A DNA stretch of 64,000 nucleotides from Peptostreptococcus russellii (GTDB lineage Bacteria; Bacillota; Clostridia; Peptostreptococcales; Peptostreptococcaceae). The stretch is from NCBI RefSeq assembly GCF_003012055.1, contig NZ_JYGE01000007.1, positions 1-64,000 of the forward strand, written 5' to 3'. Positions 9,553-17,791 of this stretch are shown here, piece by piece. The notes beneath the pieces were generated by a model. The model was not told the DNA's origin, searched no databases, and saw nothing but the letters and a program-made list of their open reading frames with translations. How positions within the stretch are numbered: the stretch's first letter is position 1; the number at the start of each line of letters is the position of its first letter. The translations under genes were made by a program, and so were the position numbers.

Positions 9553-10008
9553 ATGACAAAAAAATCTTATGAAGAAAGAATGGATTCAACAGATGCAAAG
9601 ATTATTGAAATTTTACAGGAAAACGGTAGAATTTCTATGAAGGATTTAGGTATAGCTGTAGGACTTACTTCTCCAGCAGTATCAGAAAGAGTAAAGAGAC
9701 TAGAGGAGGCTGGAATAATATCTGGTTATAAGGCTATAATAAATCCAGATTCAATGGGAAGAGTAATTAAGGCATTTATAAATGTATCTCTACCAGGAAC
9801 AGCTTATGAAGCATTTATAGACACAGTAAGAAATGATCCAAGAATAGTAGAGTGTCACCATATAACAGGAGACGATAGCTCTTTAATTAAGGTAATAGTG
9901 GAAAATATGGATGAACTAGAAAATGTGATAGATGGTCTTAAGGACTATGGTAGAACTAAGACTTCTGTAATACTTTCTACTCCAATTCAGGCAAAATCAA
10001 TACTTTAA
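9553..10008 (+). CDS. Lrp/AsnC family transcriptional regulator
   Basis: A 151-aa DNA-binding regulator that responds to an amino acid or similar ligand. The N-terminal winged helix-turn-helix reads DAKIIEILQENGRISMKDLG and then SPAVSERVKRLEEAGII; the C-terminal half is the RAM ligand-binding and oligomerisation domain. I chose ATG 9553, since a GTG at 9544 sits inside TAGGTGG, the likely ribosome binding site. Being next to pncB and upstream of metG hints at local control, but no target site can be named. Confidence 0.92.
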   Translation: MTKKSYEERMDSTDAKIIEILQENGRISMKDLGIAVGLTSPAVSERVKRLEEAGIISGYKAIINPDSMGRVIKAFINVSLPGTAYEAFIDTVRNDPRIVECHHITGDDSSLIKVIVENMDELENVIDGLKDYGRTKTSVILSTPIQAKSIL

Positions 10009-10011
10009 TAA

Positions 10012-10038
10012 TTGACTTTTGACGTGATTTATTATAAA
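10012..10038 (+). promoter_or_regulatory. Promoter for the T-box/metG transcript
   Basis: TTGACT (10012-10017) and TATAAA (10033-10038), with a 15-bp gap. It begins just after the Lrp stop codon and reads into the T-box leader. The short spacer lowers certainty. Confidence 0.55.
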
Positions 10039-10184
10039 CTTGTCTTTAGCAGAGTTTAAGCTAGTTATATTGGGTTATTTAAAATGATTTTCTATTTTTA
10101 CTGAGAAGGAAATATAGCATTTCTTTTAAGTGAGAAATCTAGCCTAAAATGCGAGGTAATATAGTTATTTTTAAAGTTTTATAA

Positions 10185-10430
10185 TAAGGCGATGAAGAGA
10201 ATAGATATATGTAATAAGGTCACAGAGAGTCGGATTAGCTGAGAACCGATACTGTAAAGATATTGAAGATGGACTCTGAGCCACATGTCTGAGCTAAGGT
10301 TAGGATGTGCGTATGACGCGTTAAGTCAAAGAGATATTGAGTTAGTATTTACACTGATTTCAATAATTAGGGTGGTACCGTGAATTAATACTCGCCCCTA
10401 TGTTTTCATAGGGAGCGAGTTTTTTGTTAT
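10185..10430 (+). promoter_or_regulatory. T-box riboswitch, methionine specifier, controlling metG
   Basis: The leader has the hallmark T-box sequence AGGGTGGTACCGTG (10369-10382), whose GGTGG pairs with the acceptor end of uncharged tRNA. Stem I carries CAGAG (10223-10227) with CTCTG (10274-10278). The specifier reads GAAG-ATG, with ATG at 10269-10271, the methionine codon, which agrees with metG downstream. The terminator and competing antiterminator share the T-box region. Uncharged tRNA-Met would allow readthrough. The 5' limit is approximate. Confidence 0.93.
10390..10426 (+). terminator. T-box regulatory terminator
   Basis: ACTCG-C-CCCTATG (10390-10402) pairs with CATAGGG-A-GCGAGT (10407-10420), loop TTTT, with one internal C/A mismatch, then a run of T. 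It lies 38 nt before the metG start and is the OFF structure of the riboswitch. Confidence 0.92.
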
Positions 10431-10463
10431 TAAATTTATTAAATATAAAATCAGGAGGAAATT

Positions 10464-12401
10464 ATGACAAAGCCAACATTTTATGTTACAACACCTATAT
10501 ATTATCCAAGTGGTAAATTGCATATAGGTCACGCTTATACTACTATTGCAGCCGATGCAATAGCAAGATTTAAAAGATTCTGTGGTTATGATGTAAGATT
10601 TTTGACAGGAACAGATGAACATGGAGAAAAAATACAGAAAAAGGCACAAGAAGCTAATATGAGTGAAATAGAATTTCTAGATGCTCAGATTGCAGATATT
10701 AAAAAGTTATGGAAAAAGTTAGAAATAACAAATGATGACTTTATTAGAACAACAGAAGAGAGACACGAAAAAGCAATTCAAAAGATATTTACTAAGCTGT
10801 ATGAACAGGGAGATATATACAAGGGTGAGTATGAAGGTCACTATTGCGTTCCTTGCGAAAGTTTCTGGACGGAATCTCAATTACTAGAGGGTCATAACTG
10901 CCCTGATTGTGGAAGAGAAACAGAACTTGTAAAGGAAGAATCATACTTCTTCAAGCTATCTAAGTATGAAGACAGAATAAGAGATTTATTTGAAAGTGGA
11001 ACATTTATATTCCCTGAAAGTAGAAAAAATGAAATGATCAAGAATTTCCTTGATCCAGGACTAGAAGATTTATCAGTTACTAGAACCTCATTTGACTGGG
11101 GAGTAAAGGTACCTTTTGATGAAAAGCATGTAATATATGTATGGATAGATGCTCTTTGCAACTATATTACATCGATGGGATACGCAAGTGATGACGATTC
11201 AGAATACAAAAAGTATTGGCCAGCAGATGTTCATCTAGTAGCCAAGGAAATTGTAAGATTCCATACAATTATATGGCCAGCTATATTAATGGCACTAGAC
11301 CTACCTCTTCCAAAGAAGGTATTTGGTCATGGTTGGATACTATTTGCTGATGATAAGATGAGTAAATCTAAGGGAAATATAGTATATCCAGGTCCAATGA
11401 TAGATAGATATGGAGTAGATGCACTTAAGTATTTCTTACTTAGAGAATTCTCATTTGGACAAGATGGTAGCTATACTCATAGAAACTTTGTAAACAGAAT
11501 AAACTCTGACCTTGCAAATGACCTAGGTAATCTAGTATCTAGAACTGTTTCTATGGTAGAAAAATACAATGATGGAATACTTGTAAAAAACGATGCAGGA
11601 ACTGAATTTGATGAGAGCCTAATAGAAACATATAGACAAACTAGAGTGGACTTTGAAAAACATATGAATGATTTGATGTTCCACGAAGCACTTGAAAGTG
11701 TATGGAAATTAGTTAGAAGAACAAATAAATACATAGATGAAACAATGCCTTGGGCTCTTGCAAAAGATGAAGCGAATAAGGACACTTTAAATCATGTATT
11801 ATACAATCTTTGTGAATCAATAAGACTAAGTGCAGCAATGTTTAGTTCTCTTTTACCTGATACTGCAAGAAAAACATTTGATCAATTAGGAATAGAAGGA
11901 AAAGAAGAACTATACAACTGGGAAAGCACAGATACTTTTGGACTACTTCCTGAAGGAACTAAGGCTCACAAGGGACAATCACTCTTCCCAAGACTAGATG
12001 TAGAAGAGGAAATAAAGACTTTGGAAGAAATGTTTGAAGAAAAAATAGATCTAGAAGAAAAAGCTTTAGAGCACAAGGAAGAAATAACTATAGATGACTT
12101 TGATAAGGTAGAAATGAGAGTTGGAAAAGTAATCAAGTGTGAAAAGCATCCTAAGGCTGATAGATTGTTAGTATCTCAGATAAAGCTAGGCTCAGAAACT
12201 AGACAGATAGTATCAGGGATAGCACAGTATTATAAGCCGGAAGAAATGGTTGGCAAAAATGTAATAGTAGTATGCAACTTAAAGCCGGTAAAACTAAGAG
12301 GTGTATTATCTCAAGGTATGGTACTTGCAGCAGGGGATGATGGAGATGATCTAGTAATTCCAGAAGCAATAGCTGCAAAGGATGGAGCTGAGGTGAGATA
12401 G
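10464..12401 (+). CDS. metG: Methionyl-tRNA synthetase
   Basis: It charges tRNA-Met with methionine. The 645-aa protein has the class I HIGH motif (20-23), KMSKS near 298-302, a zinc knuckle (CVPC near 127 and CPDC near 145), an anticodon-binding helical domain, and a C-terminal Trbp111-like tRNA-binding domain starting near 540 ([12 protein letters not shown]), which is the dimer-forming type. AGGAGGAAATT precedes the ATG. Expression should depend on the T-box leader. tatD starts immediately after the stop codon. Confidence 0.97.
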   Translation: MTKPTFYVTTPIYYPSGKLHIGHAYTTIAADAIARFKRFCGYDVRFLTGTDEHGEKIQKKAQEANMSEIEFLDAQIADIKKLWKKLEITNDDFIRTTEERHEKAIQKIFTKLYEQGDIYKGEYEGHYCVPCESFWTESQLLEGHNCPDCGRETELVKEESYFFKLSKYEDRIRDLFESGTFIFPESRKNEMIKNFLDPGLEDLSVTRTSFDWGVKVPFDEKHVIYVWIDALCNYITSMGYASDDDSEYKKYWPADVHLVAKEIVRFHTIIWPAILMALDLPLPKKVFGHGWILFADDKMSKSKGNIVYPGPMIDRYGVDALKYFLLREFSFGQDGSYTHRNFVNRINSDLANDLGNLVSRTVSMVEKYNDGILVKNDAGTEFDESLIETYRQTRVDFEKHMNDLMFHEALESVWKLVRRTNKYIDETMPWALAKDEANKDTLNHVLYNLCESIRLSAAMFSSLLPDTARKTFDQLGIEGKEELYNWESTDTFGLLPEGTKAHKGQSLFPRLDVEEEIKTLEEMFEEKIDLEEKALEHKEEITIDDFDKVEMRVGKVIKCEKHPKADRLLVSQIKLGSETRQIVSGIAQYYKPEEMVGKNVIVVCNLKPVKLRGVLSQGMVLAAGDDGDDLVIPEAIAAKDGAEVR

Positions 12402-13172
12402 ATGTTGTTTGATTCTCATGCACATATCAATGATGAAAGGTTCGATGAGGATAGAGATGAAGTAATTGAGCATCTAAGAGAAAATTCAATTGATTTAGTA
12501 GTCAATCCAGGTGCAGATATGCCTTCATCTAGATCAGCAGTAGAACTAGCAAATAAGGTGGATTTTATATATTCAGCGGTAGGAGTACATCCTCATGATG
12601 TAGAGACTATGACTGATAAAGATTTGGAAGAATTAAAAAATCTAGCTAAGGAAAATGAAAAAGTAGTAGCAATAGGTGAGATAGGCCTAGATTATTATTA
12701 TGATCTATCACCGAGAGAATTGCAGAAGGAATGGTTTATAAAGCAGATAGAACTTGCCAATGAATTAGGACTTCCCTTTATAGTTCACGATAGAGATGCT
12801 CATGGAGATACTTTTGATATAATCAAAAAGTACAAGGCTCCAGAGACAGGCTGTGTACTTCATTGTTATAGCGGATCTTTAGAATTAGCACTAGAGTATA
12901 TAAAGATGGGATGCTATATTTCTATACCTGGAACAGTAACATTTAAGAACAACAGAAAAACTGTTGAGGTAGCAGAAAATATTCCAATTGAGTGGATGTT
13001 TATAGAAACAGATTCACCATATCTGACTCCAGTTCCATATAGAGGAAAGAGAAATGATCCTTCAAAGGTAAGGTATGTAGCTGAAAAAGTTGCAGAACTT
13101 AGAGGGATTTCATATGAAGAAGTATGTGAAATAACAAAGGAAAATGCAAAGAAGTTCTTTAATATAAAGTAG
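12402..13172 (+). CDS. tatD: TatD family metal-dependent DNase
   Basis: A 256-aa TIM-barrel hydrolase of the TatD/YabD family with 3'-5' exonuclease or deoxyribonuclease activity. Metal-ligand motifs are visible: DSHAHI (4-9), GEIGLDYYYD near 92, HDRD near 129, HCYSG near 154 and ETDSPYLTP near 203. It abuts metG, as yabD follows metS in Bacillus, and its ribosome binding site GAGGTGAG is in the metG tail. Confidence 0.94.
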   Translation: MLFDSHAHINDERFDEDRDEVIEHLRENSIDLVVNPGADMPSSRSAVELANKVDFIYSAVGVHPHDVETMTDKDLEELKNLAKENEKVVAIGEIGLDYYYDLSPRELQKEWFIKQIELANELGLPFIVHDRDAHGDTFDIIKKYKAPETGCVLHCYSGSLELALEYIKMGCYISIPGTVTFKNNRKTVEVAENIPIEWMFIETDSPYLTPVPYRGKRNDPSKVRYVAEKVAELRGISYEEVCEITKENAKKFFNIK

Positions 13173-13294
13173 ATTATTATCTATGAAATATTTAAAAATG
13201 TATTTTATTTAAATAGAAGTGACTTTCATATACTCCAAGTTTTATAAAATTTAGATATAAGTGAAAGAAATATAGTTAGTATTCAAGAAAGTGA

Positions 13295-13331
13295 AAGGGT
13301 ATCGTATAGAATTGTACGCTACCCTTTTTTA
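13295..13331 (+). terminator. Terminator after tatD
   Basis: AAGGGTA (13295-13301) pairs with TACCCTT (13320-13326), and CGTA with TACG inside; six T follow. It closes the metG-tatD operon. Confidence 0.9.
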
Positions 13332-13718
13332 TATATTATTTCTTCTTTCTTGGATTTATATAGCCTTTAAAGTAAAATATAAGTGAGAATTTATGGGGTT
13401 TCAAGAATATAGGTGCAAAAATGTAAATAATTAAAGATAGAAGTATATATTATAAAAAGTAGATTTGAAGGAATACAAAAATATAGAATTATAATATATA
13501 AATTGGAAAGTCTAAAAATTCAAAAGATATAAATAACTATATGATTTTAAAAAAGAGATTTTTATAATAGAAAATATATAGAGCTTTTATCAGTAAGATT
13601 GAAAAAAAATAATTTAAATGCTATTCTTAGATATGAAGTTAAATTAATTGAAAAATTATATAATTGATAATTATATAATTAATGTAGATATATGATTTTA
13701 TATTTTGAAAGGGAAGAG
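13332..13718 (+). other. AT-rich intergenic region
   Basis: About 390 nt without a supportable gene. It includes an inverted repeat near 13660-13676 (ATTATATAATTGATAATTATATAAT-like, very AT-rich). The start of the downstream HAD gene is uncertain because the ATG at 13692 has no ribosome binding site. Confidence 0.5.
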
Positions 13719-14384
13719 ATGAAGAAGATAAAGGGAGTAATATTTGACGTTGACGGAGTAATATTTGATACAGAAAGAATATCATCGGAGTTTTGGACAA
13801 AGACTATGAAAAAACATGGATATCATATGGATAATGAAATATATTCACAGGTTATGGGTAGAAATGCAGAGGGAGTAATAAGTGGTCTAGAAGAAATTTA
13901 TAAGGATCCTAATATAGATTTTAGAGCGATATCCAAAGAAAAAGTAGCAGATATGGTAGAATATCTAGATACTGGAGATATACCAGTCAAGACAGGCGTT
14001 TTTGAAATAATAGATTATCTAGAAAAAAATGATTATAAAAGGGCAGTAGCAACTTCTACTAGGAAGGAAAGAGCTAAGAAAAGGTTGGAAAAAGAGGGAA
14101 TATACAAGCATATGCATGCTTTTATGTATGGTGATGAAGTGACTCACTCTAAGCCAAATCCAGAGATATTTTTGAGGGCAGCGGAAAAAATAAATTTAAA
14201 GCCTGAGGAGTGCTTGGTTATAGAGGATTCTCCTGCAGGGGTAGAAGCAGCTAGTAGAGGTGGTTTTGTGTGCATTAATGTAGTTGATATGAAGCAGCCA
14301 ACTGAAGAGATGAAAAGAGATACAGTAGCAATATATGACGATCTTTTTGGGGTAATAGATTGGTTGGAAGAAAATAATAAATAG
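13719..14384 (+). CDS. HAD superfamily hydrolase (beta-phosphoglucomutase-like)
   Basis: A cytosolic phosphatase or phosphomutase of about 221 aa. HAD motif I reads FDVDGVIFDTE with both aspartates, motif II is in VATSTRKE, motif III is the Lys of HSKPNPEIF, and motif IV is EDSPAGVEAA. The helical cap between motifs I and II is of the small C1 type seen in PgmB and GPH phosphatases. AAAGGG just upstream supports ATG 13719 over the in-frame ATG at 13692. Substrate unknown. It is 25 nt from proC and probably co-transcribed. Confidence 0.88.
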   Translation: MKKIKGVIFDVDGVIFDTERISSEFWTKTMKKHGYHMDNEIYSQVMGRNAEGVISGLEEIYKDPNIDFRAISKEKVADMVEYLDTGDIPVKTGVFEIIDYLEKNDYKRAVATSTRKERAKKRLEKEGIYKHMHAFMYGDEVTHSKPNPEIFLRAAEKINLKPEECLVIEDSPAGVEAASRGGFVCINVVDMKQPTEEMKRDTVAIYDDLFGVIDWLEENNK

Positions 14385-14409
14385 ATAATAAAATTAATAG
14401 GAGGAATAT

Positions 14410-15219
14410 ATGAAAAAATTAGGATTTATAGGTGTGGGTAATATGGGAGCTGCAATGTTGGGTGGATTAATTTCTTCAGAAACTATGGCAGCTGAAAATA
14501 TAATGGCTTCCGCAAGAAGTCAATCAACAATAGATCAAGTTTCTTCTGAATATGGAATTAAGACAACTTTGGACTCAAAAGAACTGAGTAGATTTTCAGA
14601 TATAATAATACTGGCGTTAAAACCAAATATTATAGGGAAAGTTTTGGATGATCTAACAGAAACATTGGACAGTAAAAAACTAGTGATATCTGTAGCAGCA
14701 GGTGTAACAATTGACGAAATAGAAGATAGAATAGGTGATGATAAAAAAATCATAAGAGCAATGCCCAATACGCCTGCCCTTGTAGGAGAAGCAATGTCAT
14801 CACTGTCTCCAAATTCAAAGGTTAATGATGAAGACATAGAGTTGGCTAAGAAAATTTTCAATTCATTTGGCAAAACTCAAGTAGTAGAAGAGTCATTGAT
14901 AGATGCGGTTATTGGTGTTAGTGGATCTTCACCAGCCTATATATTTATGGTTATAGAAGCTATGGCAGACGCGGCGGTTCTTAGTGGTATGCCAAGAGCA
15001 CAAGCATATGAATTTGCAGCTCAGTCTGTATATGGGGCAGCTAAAATGGTTTTGGAAACAAAGATGCATCCAGGAGAGCTAAAGGATATGGTATGCTCTC
15101 CAGCTGGAACAACAATTAAAGCTGTAGATGTACTTGAAGAAAATGGTCTAAGAGGAACTATTATAAAGGGGCAGTTAGCTTGTGTTGAAAAATCAAAAGA
15201 GATGACAAAGAAGAAATAG
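14410..15219 (+). CDS. proC: Pyrroline-5-carboxylate reductase
   Basis: It reduces pyrroline-5-carboxylate to proline with NAD(P)H. The 269-aa protein begins with the Rossmann motif FIGVGNMGAAMLGG, has the family segments RAMPNTPALVGE and VSGSSPAYIF, and the C-terminal signature HPGELKDMVCSPAGTT. AGGAGGAATAT precedes the ATG. It lies 11 nt from the response regulator gene, which places an amino-acid gene and a stress sensor on the same message. Confidence 0.96.
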   Translation: MKKLGFIGVGNMGAAMLGGLISSETMAAENIMASARSQSTIDQVSSEYGIKTTLDSKELSRFSDIIILALKPNIIGKVLDDLTETLDSKKLVISVAAGVTIDEIEDRIGDDKKIIRAMPNTPALVGEAMSSLSPNSKVNDEDIELAKKIFNSFGKTQVVEESLIDAVIGVSGSSPAYIFMVIEAMADAAVLSGMPRAQAYEFAAQSVYGAAKMVLETKMHPGELKDMVCSPAGTTIKAVDVLEENGLRGTIIKGQLACVEKSKEMTKKK

Positions 15220-15230
15220 GTGATATAACT

Positions 15231-15920
15231 ATGAAAATAATGATTGTGGAAGATGATGAGATAATAGCAAAGGCTATGGAAAGTGAATTAAAGCATTGGG
15301 GATATGAGGTTTACTGTGCTAAAGATTTAAGTGATGTAGTGTCTGAGTTTAAAAAATTTAACCCACAACTAGTACTTTTAGATATAATGTTACCCTACTT
15401 TAATGGATATTATTGGTGTCAGGAAATAAGAAAGCTATCAAATGTGCCTATAATATTTATATCATCTAAGAGTGAAAATATGGATATTGTAATGGCTATG
15501 CAGTTTGGTGGAGATGACTATATTACAAAACCTATCAATATGGACGTTACAATAGCAAAGATACAGGCTCTTCTTAGGAGAAGCTACAATTTCACAAATG
15601 AAATAAACTTTATTGCCTTTGGAAAAGTTCAATTATTTTTGGCAGAGGCCAAGATAAAGTATGAGGATGAAGAAATTATTCTAACTAGAACAGAAACCTT
15701 AATAGCAGAAGTTCTTTTTAGGGAGCAGGGGTCTGTGGCATCTAGAGAAAAAATAATGGACAAGTGTTGGCAGAGTGATAATTTTATAGATGACAATACT
15801 CTTGCTGTCAATATAGCAAGATTTAGAAAAAAATTATCCTCTATAGATTTAGATGGCTTTATCCAGACTAAAAAGGGATTGGGATATTATTTGAACAAGG
15901 AAGGTGCTTGGTTTGAATAG
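15231..15920 (+). CDS. OmpR-family response regulator (BceR-like)
   Basis: The receiver domain has Asp8/Asp9, the phosphoacceptor Asp51 in LVLLDIMLP, and Lys in ITKPINM near 100. The C-terminal winged helix ends with the usual TKKGLGYYL. The 229-aa length is standard. The adjacent intramembrane-type kinase and downstream BceAB-like exporter identify it as the regulator of a peptide-antibiotic detoxification module, as BceR or GraR. It overlaps the kinase gene by 8 nt. Confidence 0.93.
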   Translation: MKIMIVEDDEIIAKAMESELKHWGYEVYCAKDLSDVVSEFKKFNPQLVLLDIMLPYFNGYYWCQEIRKLSNVPIIFISSKSENMDIVMAMQFGGDDYITKPINMDVTIAKIQALLRRSYNFTNEINFIAFGKVQLFLAEAKIKYEDEEIILTRTETLIAEVLFREQGSVASREKIMDKCWQSDNFIDDNTLAVNIARFRKKLSSIDLDGFIQTKKGLGYYLNKEGAWFE

Positions 15921-16827
15921 GCTTATGGAAGTATTAAAAAAAGAAGGAAAATATATAGCTGCGACAATATTTTCAATGATAGTATTTTGGCTTGTATTTA
16001 TTATGGCAAATTTGGATAAAAGTTATCTTTATTTAGCTTTTCAAATAATACTACTAATATTAGTTATATATATTATAATTTCTTATTTTTTATATAAAAA
16101 AGAATTGAGCTCAAAAGAAAAATTAGAAGAGCTTCAATTAGAAAATATAGCACTTAAAAATAAAGTTATAGAAAATAAAAAATATACTCAGGAATACTTT
16201 TTAATGTGGATACATCAAATAAAAACTCCAATAACAGCTGCTAATTTATTGATAGATATGGATGAAATAGATGAAGCAGCGATTAAAAAGCAACTCTTCT
16301 ATATAGAAGACTATACTAATATGGCCTTAACTTTTCTTAAAATATCTGATCCAGAAGCAGACATGGACATTACAAGTGTTGAATTAGACAAGGTTATAAG
16401 ACCTATTCTTAAGAAGTTTTCTATAATATTTATATCAAATAGAATAACACTTGAATATGAAGGTATAGAAGATGAAGTTCTTACAGATGCGAAATGGCTG
16501 AGTATATTGATAGAGCAGATTATATCAAATGCGATTAAATATTCTGTGGGTGGAAAGGTATCTATAATATATCATAAAGAAAGAAATTCCCTAGAAATAA
16601 AAGATACGGGAATAGGTATCAGATCAGAAGATATACCGAAGATATTTGATAGGGGATATTCTGGATTTAATGGAAGGTTGAATCAAAAATCTAGTGGAAT
16701 AGGCTTATTTCTTGCAAAAGAGATTGCATCTAAACTTTCGATTAAGATTGAGCTTGAGTCACAGCTAGGTGAAGGGAGTTCCTTTTTTATAAATTTTGGA
16801 AGAAAAGATATAAATATAAAACTATAA
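15913..16827 (+). CDS. Intramembrane-sensing histidine kinase (BceS-like)
   Basis: About 304 aa with two N-terminal membrane helices (13-33 and 38-61) joined by a very short loop, so there is no extracellular sensor domain. The phosphoacceptor His101 is in MWIHQIKTP, the N box is EQIISNAIKYS, and the G boxes are DTGIGI and SSGIGLFLAKEI. This architecture is typical of kinases that sense through a partner ABC transporter. I chose TTG 15913, 8 nt after AAGGAAGG; GTG 15904 and ATG 15925 are alternatives. Confidence 0.92.
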   Translation: MNRLMEVLKKEGKYIAATIFSMIVFWLVFIMANLDKSYLYLAFQIILLILVIYIIISYFLYKKELSSKEKLEELQLENIALKNKVIENKKYTQEYFLMWIHQIKTPITAANLLIDMDEIDEAAIKKQLFYIEDYTNMALTFLKISDPEADMDITSVELDKVIRPILKKFSIIFISNRITLEYEGIEDEVLTDAKWLSILIEQIISNAIKYSVGGKVSIIYHKERNSLEIKDTGIGIRSEDIPKIFDRGYSGFNGRLNQKSSGIGLFLAKEIASKLSIKIELESQLGEGSSFFINFGRKDINIKL

Positions 16828-16909
16828 AATATATTTCATTTTTACTTTTAAGCGATATATTTATTCTTATTTTAAGTTATTAGTAAAAATTGCCAACATA
16901 ATAAATTAT

Positions 16910-16949
16910 AGGGCTAATCTTTCAGTTTTGTAAGATTAGCCCTTACTTT
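16910..16949 (+). terminator. Terminator between the two-component and ABC exporter genes
   Basis: A perfect 12-bp stem, AGGGCTAATCTT (16910-16921) with AAGATTAGCCCT (16932-16943), then TTACTTT. It separates the sensor genes from the exporter genes, which then need their own promoter. Confidence 0.85.
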
Positions 16950-16991
16950 GTAATATAAAATAAATGCAGAGCTTTTAAATTATTGATAGAA

Positions 16992-16997
16992 TATAAT
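16992..16997 (+). promoter_or_regulatory. -10 element upstream of the exporter operon
   Basis: A perfect TATAAT lies 36 nt before the exporter start. No good -35 is seen 17 bp upstream, which suits a promoter activated by a response regulator such as BceR. The activator site is not identified. Confidence 0.5.
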
Positions 16998-17032
16998 TAA
17001 GATAAAAGAAAGAAGAGAATATGGAGGTAAAA

Positions 17033-17788
17033 ATGAATATATTAGAAGTTAAAAATTTAAAGAAAATATATGGAAAAGACGGTGCAATGACAGAGGCACT
17101 ATCAAATATTAATTTTAGTGTAGAAAAGGGGGAGTTTATAGCAATAATGGGTGAGTCTGGTAGTGGTAAGACTACTCTTTTGAATATGGTCTCTACTCTA
17201 GATAAGCCTACAGAAGGAAATGTAATAATTAATGGCAAGGACATAACAACTCTCAAGGAAAGTCAGATAGCAAGATTTAGAAGAAATGAATTAGGTTTTG
17301 TTTTTCAGGATTTTAATCTATTAGATAGTTTTTCTAACAGAGATAATATATATCTGCCTCTTGTCCTTTCAGATGTAAACTACAAGGAGATGGATAAGAG
17401 AATAGATGAGATAAAGGGAATTTTAGGTATAGAAGCAATATTAGAAAAATATCCGTATGAAGTGTCAGGTGGACAAAAACAAAGAGTTGCAATAGCAAGA
17501 GCTATAATTACAAAGCCTAGTATACTTTTGGCTGATGAGCCAACAGGAGCCTTAGACTCTTCATCTTCACAAAATATTATGGAGTTATTTGAGTCAATAA
17601 ATAAAAATGGGCAGACTGTACTTATGGTTACACATTCACTTAGAAGTGCAGCATATGCTAAGAGAGTAATGTTTATAAAGGATGGTATAGTTTTTCATGA
17701 AATATATAGAGCAAAAGATGAAAGTGTAAATAACTTTATGGAAAAAATATCACAAGCACAATCCGTACTAAATAGAAGGGATGTGTAA
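17033..17788 (+). CDS. ABC transporter ATPase (BceA-like)
   Basis: A 251-aa MacB/LolD-type ATPase that powers a peptide-antibiotic resistance exporter. Walker A GESGSGKTT, Q-loop FVFQDFNLLDSFS, signature VSGGQKQRVAIARA, Walker B ILLADEPTGALD and the H-loop THS are all intact. I prefer ATG 17033: the in-frame ATG at 17021 is part of ATGGAGG, the ribosome binding site. The permease gene follows after 3 nt. Confidence 0.94.
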   Translation: MNILEVKNLKKIYGKDGAMTEALSNINFSVEKGEFIAIMGESGSGKTTLLNMVSTLDKPTEGNVIINGKDITTLKESQIARFRRNELGFVFQDFNLLDSFSNRDNIYLPLVLSDVNYKEMDKRIDEIKGILGIEAILEKYPYEVSGGQKQRVAIARAIITKPSILLADEPTGALDSSSSQNIMELFESINKNGQTVLMVTHSLRSAAYAKRVMFIKDGIVFHEIYRAKDESVNNFMEKISQAQSVLNRRDV

Positions 17789-17791
17789 TAG

